From Oscillospiraceae bacterium (GTDB lineage Bacteria; Bacillota_A; Clostridia; Oscillospirales; JAAYXM01): a DNA stretch of 11,322 nucleotides. Every line of letters begins with the position of its first letter. Within the stretch, counting starts at the first letter, position 1. The stretch spans positions 1-11,322 of the forward strand of contig JAFQVE010000215.1 of assembly GCA_017408185.1 (NCBI GenBank), written 5' to 3'. Under the pieces are notes generated by a model that saw only the letters and a list, made by a program, of their open reading frames with translations, ran no database searches and was not told where the DNA came from. Below are positions 1-6,771 of this stretch, one piece after another. The translations under genes and the position numbers were made by a program.

Positions 1-1
1 A

Positions 2-301
2 GGTCACGGTATGAGCGTTGAATATATGTCGAAGTCCGGTAAGGTAACTCTTGCTTGCCTTATTGATGCAAAAGACGGTTGGAAGCTTCTTCTCTCCGGC
101 GGTGAGTGTTTAGAGCTTCCTCAGGCACCGAGCTTTGCACCGCAGTTCCGCTTCAAGCACGAAAGTCTCTCCGTAAAAAACTACTTAAAGCAGATTATCG
201 AAGAAGGCGTTGCTCACCACGTCTGCCTTGTATACGGTGACTACCGTGAAGACTTAAAGCTCTGGGCACAGTATACAGGACTTAATATTGTTGAAATATA
301 A
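2..301 (+). CDS. L-fucose isomerase-like sugar isomerase, C-terminal part (5' end outside window)
   Basis: The reading frame is open from the window edge, so the first ATG at position 11 is probably internal and only the last ~99 residues are visible. They resemble the C-terminal domain of the L-fucose/L-arabinose isomerase-like family: a stretch reading G-K-V-T-L-A-C-L, then a hydrophobic segment, and the typical ending AHHVCLVYGDYREDLKLWA followed by a short hydrophobic tail. In that family this domain packs against the metal-dependent aldose-ketose isomerase core, but the catalytic acidic residues would lie upstream and cannot be checked. The stop codon TAA overlaps the ribosome binding site of the next gene, so the two are surely co-transcribed. 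The substrate cannot be told from this fragment. The family call rests on the end motif alone and is moderate. Confidence 0.66.
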   Translation, partial: GHGMSVEYMSKSGKVTLACLIDAKDGWKLLLSGGECLELPQAPSFAPQFRFKHESLSVKNYLKQIIEEGVAHHVCLVYGDYREDLKLWAQYTGLNIVEI

Positions 302-315
302 AGGAGGAAAATAAA

Positions 316-1107
316 ATGAAAAATTTAAAGGACAAAGTATGGCTTCTCGGTGAAACACCGGGCTCACACCACAACGTAACAGAATACAATCTTCCCGGAG
401 TAAATAAGATGACTCCCATGGAGGGCCTTGAGTTTCTCGGAATAAAGAATCTCTGCCGAATGAAGATGCGTGTCGATATGGGACTTACCTATATGGAAGA
501 TCCGTATATCGTAGGAGATGCAATGGATAAGTGCTGTCTCTCCCTCGTTGGCTCCGGCGAATGGAGACCGGGAAGCGGAAAGATTGACGATATGGATGAA
601 ATCCTCACAGTTGCAAAGAAAGACAAGAGAATCGTTGCCGCAATAAATGACGACTTTATGTGTGGTGACCGTCCCCTTATCTTCACTCCCGAAGTGCTTC
701 GTCAGCAGAGAGAAACTCTCCATAACGCACTTGACCGTCCCCTTGAGCTCTGGTCTGTATACTATGACCGTGACCTTGAAAAGGACGTTTTTGCACAGTC
801 AAAGGAATTTGACGTAACGACCTACTGGACATGGTACAGCGAAAATCTCCGTGACCTCGAAAAAAGCCTTCAGTGGGCACGTTCTCTTACAAAGGATGGT
901 CGTGTAATCCTCGGTGTTTATACTTACGACTACGGCAATGGTTGTCCTATATCCGATGACCTTATGAAGTTCCAGCTTGATTTCTCCTATGAGAAGATGC
1001 TCTCCGGCGAAATTGAAGGAATTATGCTCAACGGAAGCTGTAATATGGATCTCGGTCTTTCGGCTACGGACATCACGAAAAAGTGGCTTGATGATATGAC
1101 TGAATAG
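316..1107 (+). CDS. Unrecognised 263-residue protein, possibly a TIM-barrel-like partner of the sugar isomerase
   Basis: I do not recognise a named family. The start ATG is supported by an AAGGAGG ribosome binding site beginning at 301, and the gene starts 14 bp after the isomerase stop, so it is its operon partner. There is no signal peptide or membrane segment, so it should be cytosolic. Short hydrophobic strands alternate with helices in a way that suggests a (beta/alpha) barrel: VWLLGETPGSHH near residue 8, IVAAINDDFM near 106, LELWSVYYDRD near 143, VTTYWTWY near 167, VILGVYTYDYG near 198 and IEGIMLNGS near 234. Strand ends rich in Asp, Glu, His, Trp and Tyr would fit a sugar-binding or sugar-processing pocket. 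This fold reading is inference from pattern only. Five Cys residues are scattered and form no cluster motif. Confidence 0.8.
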   Translation: MKNLKDKVWLLGETPGSHHNVTEYNLPGVNKMTPMEGLEFLGIKNLCRMKMRVDMGLTYMEDPYIVGDAMDKCCLSLVGSGEWRPGSGKIDDMDEILTVAKKDKRIVAAINDDFMCGDRPLIFTPEVLRQQRETLHNALDRPLELWSVYYDRDLEKDVFAQSKEFDVTTYWTWYSENLRDLEKSLQWARSLTKDGRVILGVYTYDYGNGCPISDDLMKFQLDFSYEKMLSGEIEGIMLNGSCNMDLGLSATDITKKWLDDMTE

Positions 1108-1164
1108 TATATTTAAACAGCAGAAGGATTTATAGACTTTTCGGATAGTTTAATAAATAATATG

Positions 1165-1202
1165 AACGCAGTAGCCAAATACGTTTTGCTACTGCGTTTT
1201 TT
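1165..1202 (+). terminator. Rho-independent terminator of the isomerase/263-residue gene unit
   Basis: A perfect 11-bp stem is formed by AACGCAGTAGC (1165-1175) and GCTACTGCGTT (1188-1198) around a 12-nt loop. The T run at 1197-1202 follows directly, which is the arrangement expected for plus-strand transcripts. It sits 57 bp after the 263-residue gene. Read from the other strand, the same hairpin begins about 8 nt after the stop codon of the flavoprotein gene (1206) but is followed only by a mixed A/T stretch, so termination in that direction is possible but weaker. Confidence 0.85.
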
Positions 1203-1205
1203 ATC

Positions 1206-2810
1206 TTATATATCTTTCTGGTTTGTGTAATTGGGCAAAAGCTTGGGAGAGACGGATGAGGTCTCAATTCCGGCACTCTTAAGCTCATTGTCAAACTTTT
1301 TGATATGCTCAAGTGTAAGCTTTCCCACAACTGTTTCTTTTGAGACCCTTGCGGCATTTTTTCCGGCACTTCGTCCAAATACGATAATATCAAGAAGTGA
1401 ATTTCCCATAAGTCGGTTCTTTCCGTGGATTCCGCCGACAACCTCACCTGCGGCAAAGAGGTTTGGTATATTCGTTGTCATACAATCCGGTGTTATGTCA
1501 AGTCCGCCATTCTGATAATGAAGGGTGGGATATACCAATATTGGCTCCTTGCGGATGTCAATGCCGTATTTTTCAAACATTCGCATCATGGCAGGGATTC
1601 TTGCTTCAATTGTTCCTTCACCGCCGATTTCTTCGATCATGGGAGTATCGAGCCATACGCCATAACCGTTGTCTGTTTTTATCCCGTTTTTTCGCTCGGT
1701 ACATTCACGGATTATGGAGGCTGCAGTCACATCACGTGTTTCGAGAGGATGCATAAACACCTCACCGTGAACGTTGACAAGCTTTGCACCGAGAGAGCGA
1801 ACCTTCTCCGTAACAAGAGCACCGAAAATCTGAACAGGGTGAGCTGTACCCGTAGGATGATACTGGAGTGTTTCCTGATAGAGAAGCTTTGCTCCGGCAC
1901 GGTAACCGAGAACAAGGCCGTCTGCCGTTGCACCGTAGTGATTGGAAGTGGGAAATCCCTGATAATGCATTCTTCCTGCACCGCCGGTTGCAATAACAAC
2001 GGTTTTTGCCTTTGCAACAAGGATTTCCTTTGTTTCCATATTCATAAGAACTGCGCCTGCGGCTTTTCCGTCCTCGTCGAGAATAAGCTCAATTGCAGCC
2101 GTAAAATCAACAACGGGAATATTGCGGTTAATTACTTCATCACGAAGGGTTCTCATAATTTCTGCACCGGAGTAGTCTTTTGCGGCGTGCATACGCTTTC
2201 TTGAAGTGCCTCCGCCGTGGGTAGTAATCATTGTACCGTCAGAATCCTTGTCAAACTCCACACCGAGATTGCCAAGCCATTGAATTGCCTCCGGAGCATC
2301 ACATACAAGCTTTGAGAGAAGGTCTCGCTTTGCGGCAAAATGTCCGCCACCAAAAGCATCTATAAAGTGAATTGCAGGTGAATCGTTGGGTTTGTCGGCA
2401 GCCTGAATTCCGCCCTCAGCCATCATTGTGTTTGCATCACCCATACGGAGCTTTGTGACGATAAGAACATCTGCACCTGCCTCATTTGCTTCGATTGCGG
2501 CGGATGCACCGGCACCGCCACCGCCGATAATGAGAACATCGGTTTCGTAATCAGGGTTTTCGAGGTTGATGTCGTCCGGGGAAATGCGGCTGTGAGCCTG
2601 AAGAATTTCCGCAAGCTCAACGGGGACCTTTTCGCCCTTATTAGGACCTACGTTAAGAGCTATAAACTCATCACTCTTATAATCAGGATGGAAAGCTGAA
2701 AGCAAATCTTCTTTTTGTTCCGCTGTCATTCGTTCCGGTTCTAAGGCAATGTTATTCTTGCGTGCCGCCTCAACTGCGGCGAGAGAAGCCTGAAATTTTT
2801 CCGAATACAT
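1206..2810 (-). CDS. Soluble fumarate reductase/succinate dehydrogenase-type flavoprotein subunit (TfrA/FrdA-like)
   Basis: This is a FAD-dependent oxidoreductase of the SdhA/FrdA/NadB superfamily, probably acting on fumarate or a related enoate. It shows the dinucleotide motif GGGGAG (96-101), the AEGG element (131-134) and the full fumarate-binding set: H318 in HPTG, T334-E335, R359 in TRD, H431 in PTLHY and R466 in KNRL. N127 stands where E. coli FrdA has the His that binds FAD covalently, so FAD should be non-covalent, as in L-aspartate oxidase. An ~88-residue N-terminal extension precedes the FAD motif. Only ~68 residues follow R466, so the C-terminal helical domain of classical SdhA is missing. 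The start has an AAGGAGG site. It is the last gene of the operon, 12 bp after its iron-sulfur partner, with no membrane-anchor gene nearby. A NadB identity is less likely given the partner subunit. Substrate is inferred. Confidence 0.88.
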   Translation of the reverse strand: MYSEKFQASLAAVEAARKNNIALEPERMTAEQKEDLLSAFHPDYKSDEFIALNVGPNKGEKVPVELAEILQAHSRISPDDINLENPDYETDVLIIGGGGAGASAAIEANEAGADVLIVTKLRMGDANTMMAEGGIQAADKPNDSPAIHFIDAFGGGHFAAKRDLLSKLVCDAPEAIQWLGNLGVEFDKDSDGTMITTHGGGTSRKRMHAAKDYSGAEIMRTLRDEVINRNIPVVDFTAAIELILDEDGKAAGAVLMNMETKEILVAKAKTVVIATGGAGRMHYQGFPTSNHYGATADGLVLGYRAGAKLLYQETLQYHPTGTAHPVQIFGALVTEKVRSLGAKLVNVHGEVFMHPLETRDVTAASIIRECTERKNGIKTDNGYGVWLDTPMIEEIGGEGTIEARIPAMMRMFEKYGIDIRKEPILVYPTLHYQNGGLDITPDCMTTNIPNLFAAGEVVGGIHGKNRLMGNSLLDIIVFGRSAGKNAARVSKETVVGKLTLEHIKKFDNELKSAGIETSSVSPKLLPNYTNQKDI

Positions 2811-2822
2811 TTTCTTTCCTCC

Positions 2823-3497
2823 TTATTCTTCGATTTCACGGGTGTTGTAAAGCTCTTGGAGTTCTTCAACAGGCTTTTGCATAAGTGCCTCTATAAGCTC
2901 GGTAAAATCGCCGTTTTGGATTTCCTTAACACGGTCTTTGAGATGTGCGCTGCCGGGAGCAAGATACTTTCCGTTGATTCTGCGTGCAAGCATTGCAACC
3001 TGAGGGTGAGAAATTCCCGCAGGGCATCTTGAAGAACAGACACCGCACATAACACAGTCAAAAGATTCCTCGGCACACTTTTCAAAATCGCCGCGTTGGG
3101 CGTATGCAATATACTGCATAACGTTAAGCTCCTGAGTACAGCTCTTGGTGCAAGCATTGCAGCCGATACAAGCGTAAATCTCGGGATATAACTGCATCAT
3201 AACAGCTTCCGAAACGGGGATATTCTCAATGTCATACCCCTGCTTGATGAGAGGAAAGAAGGGAAGTGTTGCGATATACATATTGTCCTGAACCTTGGTC
3301 TGGCAGGCAAGACAAGCTTTAAGCTCACGGTCACCTTTAATTCTGTAAATGGTGGCACAAGCGCCGCAGAAACCATTGCGGCAACCGCAACCGCGAACTA
3401 ACTGATAACCGGCATATTCCATTGCAGTCATAATCGTAAGTTCTTCCGGAACGGCGTATTTCTTGCCAAATATAAATACGTTAACAAATTTTTCCAT
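2823..3497 (-). CDS. Fumarate reductase-type iron-sulfur subunit (TfrB N-terminal/SdhB-like), three clusters
   Basis: This protein carries electrons between the operon's redox core and the flavoprotein encoded next. An N-terminal plant-type [2Fe-2S] domain is marked by C39-x4-C44-x2-C47-x14-C62, with C37 and C65 nearby. A helical ferredoxin domain follows with two sites, C110/C113/C116/C120 and C148/C151/C154/C158. Both have the CxxCxxCxxxC spacing of [4Fe-4S] clusters. At 224 residues it is about the length of SdhB. Methanogen thiol:fumarate reductase TfrB fuses such a module to an HdrB-like cysteine-rich domain. That domain is absent here, but a separate HdrB is encoded at the start of the operon. 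The ATG at 3497 has an AAAGGAG site, and the gene lies 12 bp downstream of the FlxA-like gene. No transmembrane segment is seen. Confidence 0.9.
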   Translation of the reverse strand: MEKFVNVFIFGKKYAVPEELTIMTAMEYAGYQLVRGCGCRNGFCGACATIYRIKGDRELKACLACQTKVQDNMYIATLPFFPLIKQGYDIENIPVSEAVMMQLYPEIYACIGCNACTKSCTQELNVMQYIAYAQRGDFEKCAEESFDCVMCGVCSSRCPAGISHPQVAMLARRINGKYLAPGSAHLKDRVKEIQNGDFTELIEALMQKPVEELQELYNTREIEE

Positions 3498-3509
3498 GGT
3501 ATTTCTCCT

Positions 3510-4337
3510 TTAATACTCAGACGGAAGCTCGTCCAGCTCATCACAACGGAAAACAGGTCCGTCTTTGCAAACATACTTGGAACCTACATTGCATCTTCCG
3601 CACTTACCAACACCACATTTCATACGAAGCTCAAGTGTTGTATAAATCTGTGTTTTATCAAAACCAAGGGAACAGAGCCCGTCAAGGGTAAATTTAATCA
3701 TAATGGGAGGTCCGCATAAAACTGCCACCTTGTTTGTGTCAAAATCAAGCTCTTTGACGTAGTTCGGAACAAAACCAACGTGACCATCCCATCCTTCCTG
3801 GGGATTATCTATTGTGAGATGTACATTCACGCCTGCATCCTTTGACCACTCTTCGATAATTTCGTTGTAATCAAGGAGGTCATCCTTGCTTCTTGAACCG
3901 TATACTATATCGATGTCACCATATCTGTCACGGTAGTGACGGCAATAGTTAATAACGGAACGAAGCGGAGCAAGACCGACACCGCCTGCAATAAAGAGAA
4001 GGTTTTTCCCTGCAAAAACATCGTCAACGGGGAATGGGTTTCCATAAGGACCCCTGATTGTAATCTGCTGACCAACCTCGGCACTGTGAAGCCATTCCGT
4101 AACACATCCGCATTTTTTTATGGAAAATTCCATAAATTCCTCATTGGTGGGGGAGGATGTAATTGAGAACATCGCCTCACCAACTCCGGGAATAGAGAGC
4201 ATTGCACATTGACCCGGTCGATGGTCAAAAGCCTTTTTGCCATCCGGTGTAACAACTCTGAATGTTTTGATGTCGGGAGTATCAATTCGTACATCGGTGA
4301 TCACGCCGATATGGGGAATCAAAACGTCATTTTTCAC
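3510..4337 (-). CDS. flxA: FAD/NAD(P)H-dependent reductase with C-terminal [2Fe-2S] (FlxA / sulfhydrogenase gamma / AsrB-like)
   Basis: This is the probable NAD(P)H entry point. It belongs to the ferredoxin-NADP reductase-like family that includes HydG of sulfhydrogenases, AsrB and FlxA. Counting from the GTG start, the FAD domain shows RPGQ (40-43) and FSITSSP (57-63), the GPYG motif lies at 97-100, and the nucleotide-binding domain has AGGVGLAPL (117-125) and CGPP (208-211). A C-terminal [2Fe-2S] site is C241-x4-C246-x2-C249-x7-C257. Length is 275 residues, normal for the family. I chose GTG at 4337 because GGAGGGG lies 6 nt upstream; a longer TTG start at 4352 would put that site inside the coding region and has no clear site of its own. 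It overlaps the preceding gene by 11 bp. PyrK is less likely, because no dihydroorotate dehydrogenase gene is nearby. NADH versus NADPH cannot be decided. Confidence 0.88.
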   Translation of the reverse strand: MKNDVLIPHIGVITDVRIDTPDIKTFRVVTPDGKKAFDHRPGQCAMLSIPGVGEAMFSITSSPTNEEFMEFSIKKCGCVTEWLHSAEVGQQITIRGPYGNPFPVDDVFAGKNLLFIAGGVGLAPLRSVINYCRHYRDRYGDIDIVYGSRSKDDLLDYNEIIEEWSKDAGVNVHLTIDNPQEGWDGHVGFVPNYVKELDFDTNKVAVLCGPPIMIKFTLDGLCSLGFDKTQIYTTLELRMKCGVGKCGRCNVGSKYVCKDGPVFRCDELDELPSEY

Positions 4338-5358
4338 TTTTTTCCCCTCCAAACTTTTTCATTACCTTAACTATATTCATCGAAATTGGGCATTTCGCAA
4401 GACAACGTCCGCAACCTACACAACCGAAAATACCGTCATTATTTTCCGGGAAATATACAAGCTTGTGCATAAAACGCTGGCGGAAACGCTCTTTTTGAGT
4501 GAGTCTGTTGTTTCCGTGAGCCATTTTTGTAAACTCCGAATACATACACGAATCCCAGCAACGATAGCGGATGACGCCGTTTCCCGTGTTGAAGTCCTTG
4601 ATGTCATAGCATTGGCAGGTGGGGCATACAAAGGTGCAGGTTCCGCAACCGAGACAAGCTTCCGAAAGCTTATCCCAAAGGGGAGAATCGAAAAGCTCTG
4701 CGGTTTTGCCACCGCCAAAAGTATTTGTGTCCACCTTTGAATTCGGGAGACGACTGCAGATTTTTGAAATTTCCTCTTTCTGCTTTACAACTGCCTCGTC
4801 GGAGCATTCTTCCGTTACGGAAGAGAGTTTATCCATCAACAAAGCACCTTTTTCGGTGTTTGGGGAAAAATATACTTCCGTATCTGTCTTCCAGGCGGAA
4901 ATATCTCCATCGGGATTTTCGGGAGAAATTCCAAAAGAAGTGCAGAAGCAGGTCTCTGACGGACGGGAGCAGGCAACAGAGATTATAACGCCGTGTTCAC
5001 GTCGTGTTGCATAATAGCTGTCACAAGGCTCGGATAAAAAAACACGATCCAAAATATCAAAGCTTTTTACGTCGCAGGCACGAACTCCGAAAACAACAAA
5101 ATCCTCGGATTCTTTGCGTATATCCGTAAGTTCAATGTTCTTTCCCGAAGTCTTGAATGCCATAAGGTCTTCTGTTTGAGGAAAGAAAAAATCTTTGGGA
5201 CTTTTTGTTGTATTGAGAGACTCAGACCACTTTGTGCCTTCTGTCCATTGGGAAAAAGCAGAACTGCCGTCACTTCCGTCTACCGGGAGATACAGAGTCA
5301 TACTTTTTGAAATTTCGGCAAAAACAGAATTTATTTCCGAAAGTGAGCATTTACGCAT
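4327..5358 (-). CDS. 4Fe-4S dicluster electron-transfer protein, sulfhydrogenase beta / AsrA-like (FlxB-like)
   Basis: A 343-residue protein of the family that includes the sulfhydrogenase beta subunit (HydB) and anaerobic sulfite reductase subunit A. In these complexes it relays electrons from the NAD(P)H reductase subunit, whose gene follows here. The N-terminal domain carries FGVRACDVKSFDILD (90-104) and SRPSETCFC (131-139), typical of the family. Two ferredoxin sites follow: C235/C238/C241/C245, with an extra C248 and C250, and C313/C316/C319/C323. Between them lies the family motif CWDSCMYSEF (267-276). The ATG at 5358 has a GGAGGG site 6 nt upstream and overlaps the preceding gene by 8 bp. 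It is cytosolic, with no membrane segments. The family is clear; which of the Flx letters B or C it takes is uncertain, so no symbol is given. Confidence 0.85.
   Translation of the reverse strand: MRKCSLSEINSVFAEISKSMTLYLPVDGSDGSSAFSQWTEGTKWSESLNTTKSPKDFFFPQTEDLMAFKTSGKNIELTDIRKESEDFVVFGVRACDVKSFDILDRVFLSEPCDSYYATRREHGVIISVACSRPSETCFCTSFGISPENPDGDISAWKTDTEVYFSPNTEKGALLMDKLSSVTEECSDEAVVKQKEEISKICSRLPNSKVDTNTFGGGKTAELFDSPLWDKLSEACLGCGTCTFVCPTCQCYDIKDFNTGNGVIRYRCWDSCMYSEFTKMAHGNNRLTQKERFRQRFMHKLVYFPENNDGIFGCVGCGRCLAKCPISMNIVKVMKKFGGEKSEK
4344..4350 (-). promoter_or_regulatory. Ribosome binding site that fixes a GTG start for the FlxA-like gene
   Basis: GGAGGGG on the minus strand, followed by six A residues and GTG at 4337-4335. 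The site lies within the end of the upstream dicluster gene, so the downstream gene is probably translationally coupled to it. The longer in-frame TTG at 4352 overlaps this site and is therefore unlikely to be the true start. Confidence 0.75.
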
Positions 5359-6349
5359 CTGTATCCCTCCTATGGAAAATTTCGCAGGGTTCTATGTCTT
5401 CGGTGGTATAGTCTGTAAGCGGAGCGCGAAGACCAACTTCTTCTCCTGCCTGATACTCACCGTAGAATTCATTTATATCCTTGATAAACTTGCGGTTTAA
5501 GAGATGAAGCGGAATATTCTGAGGACAAACTCTTGAACATTCTCCGCAATCTGTGCAACGGCCGGCAACATGGAATGCACGTATTATGTGGAAAAGCTTT
5601 TCTTCAAAGCTGTTTGCGGCAGCCTTGTTTTCAACGCCCGAGGAAGGATTGTTGAACACGCATTTTTCGCAGGTACAGGCAGGACATACATCACGGCAGG
5701 CATTGCAACGGATGCAACGTGAAAGCTCGTTCTGCCAGAACTCAAATCTTTCCTCCGCCGTCATAGCTTCAAGCTTTTTTACCTCATCAAAGCGACCTGA
5801 TTCAAGAACGTTTCCGTCTTCTCCGAGAAGCTCATCGTAGGCAACGTGTTTTTTGCTTTTGCAGTTTTTACAACGCTCGGCAAGGACATCCGTGAGAGGG
5901 ACAGAAATGGGAGAGTCACTGTAAAGTGTTTTAACTTTAAGGATTGCATCCTCTGAATCAATAGAGATGATACCTTCGCCGCATACTTTCTTTATAAGCC
6001 TGAAATCTGCCATACCATCGCAGGGAACGGCCACAACATAAACCTTCTCACGGTCAAACTTGTGTTCCGTAAGAAGCTGGTTAAAGCTATATGTATCGCA
6101 GGGCTTTAAGAAAACAAGAATCTTTCCGTCAACACCCGAGGCTTTTGAAATAAGGTATTTTGACATATTAGCACCGCAAAAATCATTCCACACAAAGTTT
6201 CGACGTACCTCCTCCTCACTTCTGAATACGGCGGGGGAAACGTCATAATCAAATTCACCGCGGCTCCAGCCGAGAACGCAGGAAACTGTGTTTGCGGCAA
6301 GCAGAGAAACTGCTTTTTCAATGAGTTGTTCACGTGTTATCACTTGCAT
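5351..6349 (-). CDS. 4Fe-4S dicluster protein with an N-terminal FrhB/FdhB-like domain (FlxC-like)
   Basis: A 332-residue iron-sulfur protein, probably an electron relay between HdrA/MvhD and the FlxA/FlxB-like pair. The N-terminal ~170 residues contain FLKPCDTYSFNQLL (80-93) and AVPCDG (107-112), which resemble the KPCD motifs of FrhB/FdhB-type subunits, and C160/C163, which could bind metal. Two ferredoxin sites follow: C212/C215/C218/C222, with more Cys at 225, 227 and 230, and C265/C268/C271/C275. Its architecture parallels that of the next gene product, so the two may be distant paralogues (inference). The ATG at 6349 has GGAGG 7 nt upstream and overlaps the MvhD gene by 10 bp. Hydrogenase or formate dehydrogenase catalytic genes are absent from the window, which favours an NAD(P)H-linked role. 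Confidence 0.8.
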   Translation of the reverse strand: MQVITREQLIEKAVSLLAANTVSCVLGWSRGEFDYDVSPAVFRSEEEVRRNFVWNDFCGANMSKYLISKASGVDGKILVFLKPCDTYSFNQLLTEHKFDREKVYVVAVPCDGMADFRLIKKVCGEGIISIDSEDAILKVKTLYSDSPISVPLTDVLAERCKNCKSKKHVAYDELLGEDGNVLESGRFDEVKKLEAMTAEERFEFWQNELSRCIRCNACRDVCPACTCEKCVFNNPSSGVENKAAANSFEEKLFHIIRAFHVAGRCTDCGECSRVCPQNIPLHLLNRKFIKDINEFYGEYQAGEEVGLRAPLTDYTTEDIEPCEIFHRRDTDA

Positions 6350-6771
6350 CGCAGATCCTCCAATCTCTTGTTTTCACCGAGCTTTGCTACGGTTTCAACA
6401 AAATCATTCATAGTTGCGGCAAATTTCGCACCTTCTGCGGCAGAAACCCATTCAATACGGGTGCGTTCTTTTTCAATACCGAGATAGTCAAGCATTGAGA
6501 AGAGCATTGCCATACGGCGGCGTGTGTAATAATTGCCCGAGACATAGTGACAGTCTCCCGGATGGCAACCGCAGATGATAACCCCGTCTGCACCACGCTG
6601 GAATGCACGGAGAACAAACATGGGATTGACCCGGCAGGAGCAGGGAACACGGATGACCTTTACTTCCGCAGGATAATTCAAGCGGTTATTACCTGCAAGA
6701 TCGGCACCTGCATAGGAACACCAGTTGCAGCAGAATGCAACAATCAGGGGTTTATGTTCTTTCATTTGCAT
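6340..6771 (-). CDS. flxD: MvhD/FlxD-type [2Fe-2S] electron-transfer subunit
   Basis: A small (143-residue) protein of the MvhD family, which transfers electrons from a hydrogenase, formate dehydrogenase or NAD(P)H module to HdrA. The family signature is visible: FCCNWCSYAGAD (13-24), VPCSCRVNP (42-50), a hydrophobic strand, then CGCHPGDCHY (67-76), with YYTRRR (81-86) behind it. The frame stays open upstream, but I place the start at ATG 6771 because GGAGGT lies 9 nt before it and conserved MvhD sequence begins just after. A second ATG at 6765 forms an ATGA overlap with the HdrA stop and is a possible alternative. The gene overlaps hdrA by 10 bp at its start and the FlxC-like gene by 10 bp at its end, pointing to coupled translation and fixed stoichiometry. 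Confidence 0.92.
   Translation of the reverse strand: MQMKEHKPLIVAFCCNWCSYAGADLAGNNRLNYPAEVKVIRVPCSCRVNPMFVLRAFQRGADGVIICGCHPGDCHYVSGNYYTRRRMAMLFSMLDYLGIEKERTRIEWVSAAEGAKFAATMNDFVETVAKLGENKRLEDLRCK

Noticed and set aside
1425..2204. 259-codon open frame on the plus strand opposite the flavoprotein gene
   Set aside because: It is a shadow of a well-conserved flavoprotein: its translation is Cys- and His-rich and shows no domain or plausible ribosome binding site.
1206..2810. L-aspartate oxidase (NadB) as the identity of the flavoprotein
   Set aside because: It shares the lack of the FAD-linking His, but it is encoded beside a dedicated three-cluster iron-sulfur subunit, has an unusual N-terminal extension, and no nadA or nadC is nearby.
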